From: Oreohelix idahoensis
Lineage: Eukaryota; Mollusca; Gastropoda; Stylommatophora; Oreohelicidae
NCBI GenBank assembly: GCA_024509875.1
Contig: JAMPIV010012452.1
Span: 186,001 to 250,000, forward strand
Length of the DNA stretch: 64,000 bases
Direction: 5' to 3'
In this document: positions 30,613 to 42,093 of the stretch, piece after piece
Position numbering within the stretch: the first letter of the stretch is position 1
How the letters are laid out: every line of letters starts with the position of its first letter
Made by a program: the position numbers and the translations under genes
The notes under the pieces: model-generated
The model's input: the letters and a program-made list of their open reading frames with translations, nothing else
Databases searched by the model: none
Told to the model about the DNA's origin: nothing

Positions 30613-32028
30613 CTGGTGGACGTAAAGAGACGATATCAGATTACCAAAAGCCAGGAAAGAACAGAGACTGATGATGTCGACCAGAAATTCAACACCATCT
30701 CAACAATATACAAGGAAAGCAGCAAGTTATGTTTGGGATTCCAGGAAAGAAAGAGCCAAGACTGGATAACACCAGAAACACTAAACACCATAGCGAAGAG
30801 AAAGGAAATGAAAAGAAAAAAAACAGAAGCGAAGTCCCCCAGATTAAAGCAACTATATAGCGAACAGTACAGTCAGCTGGACTAGGAAGTTAAAAGCCAA
30901 ACCCGAGCCAACAAAAGGAATTTCCTAGACGATCTTGCAAGACAGGCAGAAGAGGCAGCATTGAGAAATGAACAAAACACAGTTTATAAAATAACTAAAG
31001 CTACCAGTGGAAAACGAGGTGCAAACAACATAACGTTAGTAAGAGAGAGACAAGCAAGGAAATCTCATTACCACAGCACAGGGGTAGGAAACAAGATGGG
31101 CAGAGCACTTCAGAGAAACACTGAATAAGGAACCACCAGAGACTCAGCTGAATGTTCATGAGGCTGAGGCTGAAAACGATCTAGATGTTAATACAGACAT
31201 TCCACGAAAAGAAGAAATCACAGCAATCAAAGGGTTAAAGAATGGAAAAGCTCCTGGCCAAGATAACTGAAATGCAGAGCTGAGGAAAGAACAAGCAGGA
31301 TTTAGAAAGAACAGAAGATGTGTAGATCATATATTTACCCTCAGGAACATTATAGAGCAGTGCTCAGAATGGCAAAGACAGCTGTACATTAATTTCTTAG
31401 ATTTTGAAAAGGCTTTTGACAGTATACATAGGGGCAGTATATGGAAAATAGAGGGTTTATGGAATTCCAAGCTCTCTAGTGTCAATCATAAAAAGCCTAT
31501 AAGCCAACTTTACGTGTAGCATTGGGCAGAGCAACCTAACCTTTGAGGTGAAGACAGGGATGCCCCTTATCAACAACTCTATTTTTAACAGTCATAGACT
31601 GGGTGATGCGCCAGGCAACAGAGGGCAGTCCAAGAGGAATAAGATGGACTACATTTTCTCCATTGGAAGATCTGGAATATGCAGATGACATTGCACTACT
31701 AGCACATTCACATCAACAGATGCAGGAAAAAACGGATAGACTTAATAAGTATAGCCAGCAGGTGGGCTTGAACATCAATCTAAAGAAGTCAGAGGTCATG
31801 ACGCTCAATGTGAGCAACCCTGAGTCCATATCAGTAAGGAATCAGCAACTGGAACAGACAGGCACCTTCACATACCTAGAATGCATAGTAACACCAGATA
31901 GCGGAGCAAGCAAAGACATCAACAACAGAATGAACAAAGCAAGAACAGCTTTTTTTAAGTCTAAACATCTGGAAGTCCTCTCAGTACAGCACAAGCACAA
32001 AATTAATATTATATCAGAGCTGTGTGCA
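30613..32028 (+). mobile_element. LINE C copy, 3'-interrupted
   Basis: Plus-strand order: DVKRRYQITKSQERTETDD, FLDDLARQAEEAA, ETQLNVHEAEAENDLDVNTD, KGLKNGKAPG; then a jump to EQAGFRKNRRCVDHIFTLRN; then FLDFEKAFDSIHRG; then EYADDIALLAHS (about 31,670-31,700), TFTYLECIVTPD and RMNKARTAFF. It ends where Tc1-like sequence begins. A deletion removes the start of the RT domain (about 31,262), and stops and frameshifts are scattered throughout. Confidence 0.88.
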
Positions 32029-33471
32029 TTTTTACTTCTTTGGTTTGCTGACCATAAATTCGCATTTTTAATCAGTTTTTTCACACTTCCGTACAATCAA
32101 ACAGGTGAAGTAATCGTGCTGATTGACATTTCACGTGCAATGGCGACTTTTCGTGAACAGAGTTCACTCTTAATTTGTTTTACAATCAGCAGACTTAGGG
32201 TAGTTTCATCACTTGCAAAAACCATACCACCGAGAAGAAGTCTTGACACCTTACAAAGAATGAGGGCTATAGCGTGGGTTGAAAGTGATTTATCTGTCCG
32301 TGAGGTTGCTAGACGGCTTGCAGTGTCACACTGTACTATCCAAAGAATTTTGGAGAGATTTCAGGCCACAGGAAGTGTGGAGGATCGCCACCGGCCAGGT
32401 CGCCCTAGATGCACCAATAGACATGATGACCGGTACCTCTTGTCAGCCCTGCGCCATCGAACAGTGACTTGTTCCACTCTAAGATGTCAGCTGAGACAAA
32501 CTGTAAACGTTAATGTCAGTCAAAGCACCATTCGCAGACGTTTACATGAATTTGGACTGGCTGCTCGACGTCCTGCAGTCAGAATCCCTCTTACTCCTGC
32601 TCATCGCAGAGCCCGTGTTGTTTGGTGTCGCGAGCACATCCGATGGACAAGGCAACAATGGAGTCAAGTTCTCTTCACTGATGAATTACGCTTCACTGTG
32701 TCATTCAATGATGGCAGGATTCGAGTTTGGAGACAACCAGGAGAGCGATTTACTGATGACACAGTTGGAGAGGTGGATCGTTATGGTAGGGGTTCTGTCA
32801 TTGTCTGGGGAGGCTTCTACAGACACGGCATGACCCCACTCTGCATCATCCAAGGCAACTTGACCGGCCCAAGATACCAGAACGAAATCTTGAGACCAAT
32901 TGTTCAGCCTGCTCTGGAGGCCATAGGTGGTAATGCCATCCTCCAAGATGATAACGCTCGACCCCATCGAGCTCGTGTGGTGAATGAGTTTATTCAGCAA
33001 CATGGGATCATCAGGATGGCGTGGCCAGCTCATTCACCTGACCTATCTCTGATTGAGCACCTCTGGGATGTCCTTGGTCGAAGATTGTCAACAAATCACC
33101 CCCTGCCAATGGATGTTGCACAGCTGACTGCATTTCTGCTTCAGGAATGACACGCTGTTCCTCAGGATACTCCTCGGACACTTGTGTACTCGATGCGTCT
33201 ACGCTGTCTTAAATGCCTTGCTGTAAACGGTGGTCATACCCGATTTTGAAATGTCTATTTATCCAATATCTATTGTGTGACTTTTGAAAAGGTGGGTGAC
33301 ACACTTCACTGCTTCATTGCGTTTGAATGTGTATTTCCATTTCTTTACGTGACATGTCAATTTGGTATTCAATAAATGCCGTTTTGACTGATACCAATTA
33401 CGTTTATATCAGATTTGTTTTATGGTTTCAACCAAGGCTTTTCTAAGTGGCCCTTGACTTTTGACGAGTAG
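32029..33471 (+). mobile_element. Tc1-like transposon 1, left end missing
   Basis: The right end is ...CCCTTGACTTTTGACGAGTA G at 33,471 followed by TA. The matching left inverted repeat is not found, and LINE C sequence stops at about 32,028. It contains a DD34E transposase. Confidence 0.75.
32236..33249 (+). pseudogene. Tc1-like (DD34E) transposase with one nonsense codon
   Basis: Two N-terminal helix-turn-helix units (MRAIAWVESDLSVREVARRL and later RHRTVTCSTLRCQLRQTVNV) bind transposon ends in this family. An arginine-rich GRP motif (HRPGRPR) links them. The catalytic domain has FTDE, WGGF, the second Asp in DDNARPH and the Glu in SLIEHLWD, with 34 residues between the last two, the Tc1 signature. 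The frame is open to a TGA at 33,148. There it reads QE-stop-H, where family members usually have Trp before His; sequence beyond continues in frame as VPQDTPRTL to a stop at 33,249. The open frame upstream fuses it to LINE C (see findings); the true start is unclear. Confidence 0.9.
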
Positions 33472-33473
33472 TA

Positions 33474-34220
<747 letters not shown>

Positions 34221-34439
34221 CTTCAAAAGAAGTAAAGGAATATTTTTATTAAGGGTACAGAATGAAATGAAAAATAAAAACACAGCACTTCAAAATATAA
34301 CATCACAAGCTTATCAGTGACAATCAACACTATTTTCATGACGGTTGCATTAACGTGTGTAAAATGACAGCACAGCAATCAATACAACCCTCATTTTCAA
34401 AATTAATGAGTGTGGTGGATTTTGATGGTATGCAATGTT

Positions 34440-36330
34440 GTTGTTCTTTATTACTATTGTACTAAATGAGATCAGCTGTGAAGGTCCCTGATTATAACAA
34501 ATTTTGGGTTGAGTTATCAGGGTACCTTTCTGCTACCACCTTATGACCTCAGTCAGACCTATTCTTGACTAGTATGTATGATAGCTACGTCTAATGTCTA
34601 GGGTTATGCCAGTGTGGTGTGATGGTAAGTTAACACTAACACACACACACATAAACAAATATTAAAGTTTATGATCAAATGAACTAACACCTGGGTTAAA
34701 TTTTTATATGTAAATATTTTCTATACAATTTTATTGGTCCTGAACCTAGTATTCTTCTGGTCAGGACTTTCAAAATTAAAAGAACTTAAGGTATATACAT
34801 AAAAGCAACTTTTCAACCCAAAGGGACAGTTTGTCCAAACATATACTGTTAAAATATACTATTAGTGTTACTAAATTTTTAATATTACTGGATTCTAACA
34901 CTGGATGGCTGTTTAGGATTCTTTAATCATCCCCAGTTCTTTAATACACAACTGTCAATGTTTTATTCTTTGGGGAATATTTTTATTATGTTACACAGGG
35001 GTGCACTAGTCTTTGATGCTGATGAAAAGTCGGGTGCCAGATATTATACTTATCTGGCACAACTTGAACTGTCCGTATTCTTGCTGTAAATCGACCACTT
35101 TTATACTGGCCCAAAAGTAACAGGGTGGACTCTGTAGACCCCTGTCACTACTGGAAATGAAAAGACTTCTCAACTGCTTTTCAATGACATCTGGCACCGG
35201 GCTAGTGCCAGATAAAAACCCATAAATTCAATGAATCACACAGGTACGTTGATTAGCAGACTTCAGATGTCCTGCTGGCTGGACTGTGATGCCTTTTTGG
35301 TTTACTTTATATATTTAATTTAATAAGGCAAGTCACACTTCACAGAATTTCAAAAGTCCTGTTCGAGGGACTGTATTATACAAATGGCTTCGAGACTTTG
35401 AATTTTTTCAATATTATAAAAGGCTTTGGCCAATGAGCGAACGACTACTTTTGAATTTGAAAATAAAAGCAAAAACAGACTTGATTTTTGGATTTAACAA
35501 GTTTTCTCCTCACTCATTCTTAGATTTCTACTGCTAAAATATATTTATTGTTAAGCTATCCCATAATTTCTCTCCCCTTGTCTACCCCTCCTCCAATAGA
35601 ATACATGTACCCTTTTCCTGCCTGTTTCAAGGACGTGTCAAAAAATCAACGTTAATGAAAGTAAAGACGAGCATGTGGTGGTCTGTCTGTCATAACCAAT
35701 ACCGTCTTTTGTCCATATCTTTCTTATTGTCTGTCGGATTTTCTATTTTAAAGCATATTATTTATCAAGAGAAGATAAGCTCTCAAACTAACTAACTTTT
35801 ATGATCCTAAACATATTAATAAGGAAGTCCATATTTTTCCAGAGTTAGTTTCAATTTCCACTATCATATAAATTACGCCATTTCTCCACCGTTCGCGCGT
35901 CGTTCAAATTGCAGCAACAACAAGTTGGTGACGTCATAAAATGTATCAATTTGCAGACAGAGTAAGGCGTGTGTGGTTATACAGTTCCACTACGTACTCA
36001 ATGCACTAACAAATTTTTGAGTTGTGGCTTTCTTTTCCATCTGCCGCCAACAATATTTGCCCGCGTTTCCTACAATTTGGCGTGTTTCAACCACTTGTGT
36101 CCTCAGTCTAAAAATACATTTGCCTCTCTCCTCTTTTTAGTCCGAAACAAGGCTAATACTGTCAAAATTGTTATCTATAAATCCAAGGTCATAGTACCCT
36201 TATACACTACGTTCTGTCTTGCTAAAATCAATGCGTTGACTGGCGGGGGGAAAGACGACGCGTTACAACTATACTATTATTGTTTCTACTTACATTATTT
36301 TGACTTTTATACTTATAAATAATAATTTTA
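34440..36330. other. Unexplained sequence inside Tc1-like transposon 2
   Basis: No recognised coding sequence; the 117-codon frame at 35,969-36,322 (plus) has no motif I know. It could be an older insertion, or sequence captured between two element ends. Confidence 0.4.
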
Positions 36331-36334
36331 TCGA

Positions 36335-37399
36335 TGTATCAATGTAATTTTATCACAATGAGAATAACACCACAGGTCAACATTCTCAGTAGCGTATGTG
36401 CCCTCCATTATTGGCGATACTTTCAAGGCACCACTGTCGCATGGAAATGATGAGCTTGCGAGTGAAGCATTGGGGCACTGCCTGCCACTGATGCTGAAGC
36501 ACCAGAAGCAGTTCATGCAGAGTTGCAGGAGATGGCTGATGTTGCTTAACTCGTCCCAAAGATGTTCTATGGGATTGGAATCAGGACTGTTTGCAGGCCA
36601 ATCCATTCTATTGACACCCGCTTCTTGCAGGAAAGCATTTACTGCACGAGAACGGTGTGGTCTTGCATTATCAACTTGAAGGACTGCATTGTACCCAATA
36701 ACTTGCAGGACTGGGATGGCAAGAGGATGTAGAATCTCGTCACGGTAGCGGTCACCATTCAGATTCCCAATCACATGATAGAGGGGGGTTCTGTGGAGTA
36801 AACTAATGCCTCCCCACATCATCACTGATCTAGCACCATATCGGTTATGTTCGATGACTGCAGCATCACTAAAGCGTTCACCACGACGCCTCCATACTCT
36901 GGTTCATCCATCTGTAGGCTCCAAGACAAATCGGGACTCATCCGTGAACATAACGTCAGCCCACTGTGCACGTCGCCACTGCACGTGCTGCATACATCAT
37001 GCTAAACGAGCTGCTCTGTGGGCAGCAGTCAAGTGTGGTCGAATGGCTGGACGACAAGCACGAAGGTTGGCATCGTGAAGGCGATTCCGAATAGTCTGAT
37101 CACTGACTACAGTGTTGGTAGCATCTCTGAAGAATTGTCTGATAACATTTGCACTTGCAGTTCTCCATTGCAGTGCTTGCCTCTGAATTAAGCGATCTTC
37201 TCGAGGTGTAGTGACTCTAGGACGACATGTGCGTTGCCGTTCCTCGACGATTCCAGTCTGGGCAAAGCGCTGCTGCAGTCTGACAACAACTGAATGAGAT
37301 ACAGCAAGCCTCTGAGCGACATTTCGGACAGTAAGACCTTCCTGCAACCACGCAATGGCTCTTCCTTTATCCACAACACTCAGCTTTCGTCATTGAGGC
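36335..37399 (-). pseudogene. Tc1-like transposase remnant
   Basis: The minus strand starts MPQ then a stop then RKLSVVDKGRAIAWLQEGLT. It has two helix-turn-helix units (VRNVAQRLAVSHSVVVRLQQ; ASANVIRQFFRD), a GRP-like TCRPRVTTPRED and RACRPAIRPHLTAAHR. After frameshifts (about 37,000-36,825) comes MMWGGISLLHRTPLYHVIGN, DNARPHRSRAV and SPDSNPIEHLWDEL. The region with the first catalytic Asp is degraded (DVHSGLTLCS / MSPDL). It is related to but clearly different from the copy at 32,236. Confidence 0.85.
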
Positions 37400-37743
37400 A
37401 TATTGTTGTGCAATGGTTATGCAGCACTTGTGTTGCTTATAAAGACAATTTTGTGAGTACAGCTCAAGACCAACACATGCATCACGCATTTTTGGAATAG
37501 CAGGTATTATTTTCATTCTCAGACATCATTAAAATCACCCACATTTTGGCGTCTCAGCAGCATTTTTTTTAGCGTGTTTGCTGAGCTGAACACTAGCCAC
37601 ACGGTATGCTGGTGGCCCATGCAGCACGTGTTGAATGTTTGTCGTTCGAGAAAAATCAATGTCAGATTAATTGCTTATGAATTATAATTTTTTTTAATTT
37701 TTGGGTCATTTTCACCTACTGGTCCTTAACTTCTTTTGAAGGG

Positions 37744-37761
37744 TATATATATATATATATT
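37744..37761. repeat. (TA)n microsatellite, right part
   Basis: Continuation of the TA run interrupted by the Tc1-like element. Confidence 0.95.
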
Positions 37762-37784
37762 ATCAGTCTGCTGAGGCAGAAACT

Positions 37785-37945
37785 GGTACTCTTTTATCTG
37801 ACCCACGACAAGAGTTTTTTTCATCGTAATACCACAGTGGGGAATAAAAAAGAGCTACAGTGTAACTGAAGGGACTTCAATTTTTACCGCAGAGATGGTA
37901 GCAATTCTTAAAAGTTTAGAAATAATCGAAGATAACCCACTGGGT
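37785..37945 (+). mobile_element. LINE RNase H N-terminal fragment
   Basis: The plus strand reads SVTEGTSIFTAEMVAILKSL EIIEDNPL, the first half of a LINE RNase H (the Glu of TAEM is a usual catalytic position). The second half occurs just beyond in the opposite orientation. Confidence 0.7.
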
Positions 37946-37949
37946 TGTT

Positions 37950-39040
37950 GTTGTTGTTTTGATGAGGTGATGGGTGGAGAGCGGGCACTTAACAGCTGAC
38001 CGTTATTGCCTCTTCTCGTTCCATCTTGGTCTACCCTGTTCAACCTGAAATGTGGTTATAATTGGGGTATTTAGTGTCATTTTATTTTTTAATTTTGTAT
38101 TCAATTTAAATAGCTATTGTCTTTAGCAGTTGCTGATTTCAATTTATATTAGTATTTGTCCATTTTATTTTCTCTTTTGTATTGTTTCTTGATAACTATT
38201 GTCCTTTACACTTGGTTTTACTTTGTATTAGTATTTGTTCTTTTTGAGTTGTCTTTTTATTTTATTTCATACCTTGTTGTCTTTCCTTGTCCTGTGAGTT
38301 GTTAGTAAGTTTTTTTTTCTTTGTTTTTGGTTACTAACCTTATATGTTTTCCTTTGTTTTATGTATATATCTTTTAACTATTGATTGGGCATCTCTTGGG
38401 GCATCTATACTTAACACCTTATCACCTGTCAAGTCTATATTGTGATTTGTATAGTAAGTTTTTAAGTCAAGCCTTTGTTGTTCATACTTTTTACAGTGGA
38501 TCAGGTAGTGGTCTATGTCATTCTCTTCCTGACATTCTTGGCAGTGTGGTTCTTCTATCATAAAGTATGCTGCACCGAGACGGAGACGCAACAGTTTTTT
38601 GTTTGATGGTATCTTTAATTCTTCTCTGACCTTGCACGTCCTCGTTGGTTCTTTCAGCAGTTTGAACTCGTGTCTGCCTTTTCTACTGTTCTTCCATGTT
38701 GTCTTCCATTCCTCGTTTATAGTTATCTTCACTTGGCTCTTGATCTCTGACCTTCCCAGTCCTGCTCTTATATTGTTTTTACTTGTTCTTCCATTCTTGG
38801 CGTTCTGATCTGCCAACTCGTTACCAGCAGTACCTATGTGTGCTGGAACCCACACTAGCCTCACACTACATCCTCTGTTCCCTAGTGATGTATTAATTGC
38901 TAGAATTTCTTCCTTTTTGTCTGGCCGGCTACGTTTACCTGGGAGTTCTAGTGCTTGTAGTGATGATAGTGAGTCTGTAAATATCGTAACAGCTTCTGGT
39001 GGGTTATCAGAAAAGTATCGAGGAAGGGAACTGGTCACCC
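37950..39040 (-). mobile_element. RNase H-bearing LINE, 3' end
   Basis: A stop-free minus frame (39,038-38,340) reads TIFTDSLSSLQAL, VWVPAHIGTAGNELADQNAK (RNase H second half), KGRHEFKLLKEP, and LGAAYFMIEEPHCQECQEEN followed by DIDHYLIHCKKY, a C-C-H-C tail found after RNase H in I/Jockey-type LINEs. A T-rich 3' UTR extends to about 38,030 and includes GGTTGAACAGGGTA. RNase H in these elements removes the RNA template during reverse transcription. The upstream RT is missing. Confidence 0.85.
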
Positions 39041-39130
39041 CACGTCTTGATGCTGGACCTAGTATAGTGAAGTCTCTAACACTTCATTCTCCTACGGCAG
39101 TATCTGCTATGGGACGACCTTGACCTTTTT
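39015..39130. repeat. Short dispersed repeat (second copy)
   Basis: Matches 14,985-15,085 in blocks: GAGGAAGGGAACTGG, ACCCCACGTCTTGATGCTGG, CTAGTATAGTGAA, CTACGGCAGTA and ACCTTGACCTTTTT. Confidence 0.6.
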
Positions 39131-39137
39131 ATATATA

Positions 39138-39232
39138 TTGCTCTTTAATCATTATAATCACAGTGTTTTATACATATATTTATATATGTAATCACACTTT
39201 GATTATAATTATTAAAGAGAGTCAGAGGTAAA
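39138..39232. repeat. Hairpin, arms of about 26 bp
   Basis: CTCTTTAATCATTATAATCA and its inverse (TGATTATAATTATTAAAGAG) flank about 45 bp of TA-rich sequence with one small mismatch. This may be a tiny foldback element or a deleted miniature transposon. Confidence 0.75.
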
Positions 39233-39329
39233 CCCACAAAAAAAAACAAAAAAAAAAAAACACACACAGACAAGATAACTAGATACAGAACTGAAAAAGA
39301 AGAGGAATTCGTGGAAAGACCTCACGCGA

Positions 39330-39400
39330 AAGGCATCTGACAGGAGGATTTGGCATGCGTTTGTTGAAAGCCTATGCTCCTTGGGCAGCTAACAGGTATC
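39330..39400 (+). mobile_element. LINE A extreme 3' tip
   Basis: Encodes DRRIWHAFVESLCSLGS then stop, matching the last codons of LINE A, with nothing upstream. Confidence 0.65.
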
Positions 39401-39548
39401 TTAAAATATTTCTGTATGTTTTAAAGTCAATACATGTCATTATCTTACAAACAAATTAATTATATTTATTTATTAATTTTGTAACGTTGTGATTATAATT
39501 ATTTACTGTCGTGACCACCGGAGGAACATCATTTATGCTATTCGTATT

Positions 39549-39562
39549 TCGTACGAATGTTT
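39549..39562 (-). promoter_or_regulatory. Merlin right subterminal repeat
   Basis: TCGTACGAATGTTT, the inverse of the motif present twice at the left end. Confidence 0.55.
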
Positions 39563-39587
39563 CCTTACTTGTAAACTCCGATTCCAA

Positions 39588-39646
39588 GTACAAAGTAAAC
39601 GAAAAGTTACAATAGGACATCGGTGGGGCTAAGGGTGAACATTACC
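39588..39646 (-). repeat. Merlin right terminal inverted repeat, 59 bp
   Basis: Perfect inverse of 24,892-24,950, ending GGCTAAGGGTGAACATTACC, followed at once by the duplicated CAGTCGAC. Confidence 0.95.
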
Positions 39647-40061
39647 CAGTCGACTATGGACAAGATGTCTTCGACATTTTGCTGCATACCGTACTTTAAT
39701 ATTTCCACTCGCTTTCCTCATCATACAGCATTCACTTGTCCTTATATATATTAATCCAGCATAGACTCTATGAAGCATAAGGACAATCTAGCTGTAGTAA
39801 ATCTTTATAACTCTGTAGCAAGAGCACACATATAAGAGCTGGACAAATATGTGTCCGTTCACACTCAGGGACACATCAGAAAGGCCCCGAAGTATCGCTC
39901 AGTTCTGCCAAGTAAAGCCGGCAAAAACGTCTGCAATATTTGCCCAAAGGACAAAGACGTACTTCCGGGAGTAACCCAGGAAATGTATACCGTATCAACA
40001 AACTGGTCTATAAACAAGCCTTGTTGATATCGAAAGATATGTTTTGATTTTACTCATAACA
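39647..40061 (-). repeat. Gypsy element 1 LTR, piece C
   Basis: CAGTCGACTATGGACAAGAT through ATTTTACTCATAACA is colinear with 48,921-49,330 of the intact LTR and ends at the same base. In the element's orientation it is the first part of the 3' LTR. Confidence 0.92.
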
Positions 40062-40084
40062 ACAACACCCCCCCCCCTTTCCAA
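40062..40084 (-). promoter_or_regulatory. Gypsy element 1 polypurine tract
   Basis: On the minus strand, GAAAGGGGGGGGGGTGTTGT immediately precedes LTR sequence TGTTATGAG. This is the expected site of plus-strand DNA priming. Confidence 0.75.
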
Positions 40085-41440
40085 TAATGATAACGTAGTT
40101 TTCATTATTTACGTGTTGTGGGTAAACACCACCAACATGACCAGATGGTAACATCAAATGTCAATGCTGGTATGACATTGCATAGAACTTATGTTTGCAC
40201 CACAAGGTAGGCAATTTAACACACGAGGTGTGGAATATAGGATATAACGCTAATACCAATGTCTACGAAGGACCCAAATCAATTGAACATCAGAGTGAGG
40301 TACTACAGAAAAGTCAGTCAACATGTAACAATGAAATAACTATATTATATCATGCATTCTCATACCTCATTCCGTCAGGAACACCTATTGTCTCGTCATG
40401 TAAGCTAGTCACATAATGTCATCTCAATGTAACATTATAATGCAAAGCCTTAGTAATAATATAATTCAATAATAGATGAAGTGAGGCAGACAATTTACCA
40501 CTAAGGTGTTGACTGCTACACATTGTCAAATGCATAAAGTTTTGTGTGATTGTGAATGATATGTCAATACCTTATCATACACATAACTTAAGCAGTGAAG
40601 AAATAATGTAAGTAACACATGAATGTGGGCAAATAGTAACACTCTGTCAATGTGATGAAATCATAAATTATATAATGGCGTAAAAATGCATCCATGTCTT
40701 ATTTTTTTTTTTTGGCCCCTTCTGGGGTTCAAAGTGAGGTCTATTGACTTTATTAAGTAGAATGTGTGTGAGTGTGACATAAATTTTAATCAAAAAGTCA
40801 ATTTATAGCATAATTAAATTTATCACTTTCTAATCCCATATGGAAAAGTGCTATTATTTAATATAATGTCATTTCAATCCTGTGCAAATGATCATATACT
40901 GTTATCAGTTGGATGTTGAAATCCATCCTTGAATCTGTCCATGATTGTCATCCCTTCAATAATGTAACACGAAAAATCTATAAGTCATCAAGCTTCGTAG
41001 TGAATTATTCGAAATAAGTTCCATTCCAAATATTAATGTTACTTCCCTTGAATCATTGTGTGACTTTCAATGTTAAATTATGTCCCTTTAAAGCATAGCA
41101 GAAAGTCATTTACCACAACACGTGTGTGTGTCGAAATCGTTTAGAAATGATCCAGTTGAAACCATTGCACATATTGTATGTTAGATAGTATGTAGATGGA
41201 CGGTGCGTATGGACACGAGTGCATGATGTCTCTACGAAGTGTCATACGTCGAAAGATATACAAGTACTACACGATATGGAGTGATGCAGTATTCAGCATC
41301 ATCATGTTGCTGTGCGGGTCACTTTGACATACAATCAAGGTCATAACTGTACCATGCAATCAGTGTCCTTAGATTATGTGGTTCTTGAAGCGATAAGTTC
41401 TTGAACAGGACATCTCAATGTACATATATGAACTATATTG
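40085..41440 (-). other. Gypsy element 1, 3' non-coding region
   Basis: About 1.35 kb between the RNase H end and the polypurine tract. There is no minus-strand frame over 60 codons, so no envelope-like gene is visible. Confidence 0.5.
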
Positions 41441-42090
41441 AATTAAGTGCATCATCTGAACTTGTTGAGTTGATAGATGACGTGGTGTCCTTGACACATC
41501 TCGAAAGGACGTCTGCCACCACATTGAGACTACTCTTTATAGCCTTGATGCTTTAGTCATATGGCTGGAGAGCTAACAAGGCTCTTGCTGCTTTTTGATT
41601 CGTGAAACGTGCTGTTGGAGATATGCCAAAGTCTTCTGGTCTGCCTCCAGAGTGAATTGGGCTCCCATCAAATACCTCTGGAGTTTGTTGAAAACAAAGA
41701 CTATTGCGAGCAGCTCCCTCTCGAAGATTGGATATCGTTACTCTGTAGGCGTTAGCATCCTGCTGAAGTAGAGAGTCGGGTGCATGTGGCCTTCAAATTC
41801 TTGCATTAATGTCGCCCCGACCGCTGAATTACTTGCATCGACTCTGAGAAGAAAAGGAAATCGAATGTCAGGTAATCTTAATATTGGAGATTTCGAGAGG
41901 GCAAGTTTGATCATGTTTAAGGCGACATGACACGCATGCGACCATTTCATTTTATTTGGAGCGTTTTTTTTCTTTCACTAACGCAGACAGAACTGAAGTC
42001 ATATCTTAAAAACTTGGTAGAAACCGTCTATAGAAGTTTATGATGCCCAACAGACTACGAACTTGATTTTTTGTTCGAGGAATATCTTAC
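41440..42090 (-). pseudogene. Gypsy element 1: RT end and RNase H
   Basis: The minus strand resumes pol right after a LINE E insertion: IPRTKNQVRSLLGIINFYRR FLPSF (end of RT). A frame break follows, then KWSHACHVALNMIKLALSKS and LLRVDASNSAVGATLMQEFE (RNase H first Asp), then LYFSRMLTPTE, a stop, and RYPIFERELLAIVFVFNKL. The frame then decays near 41,560. About 15-20 residues expected before IPRTKNQV are missing at the LINE junction. Confidence 0.85.
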
Positions 42091-42093
42091 TTA

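Noticed and set aside
35969..36322. A 117-codon host gene
   Set aside because: It lies within Tc1-like transposon 2, with no recognised motif, and could easily occur by chance.
37785..39040. A twin-primed inversion of one RNase H LINE
   Set aside because: The halves of RNase H are in opposite orientation, but the inverted first half lies on the 3' side of the second half, the reverse of what twin priming gives. I list them as separate fragments.
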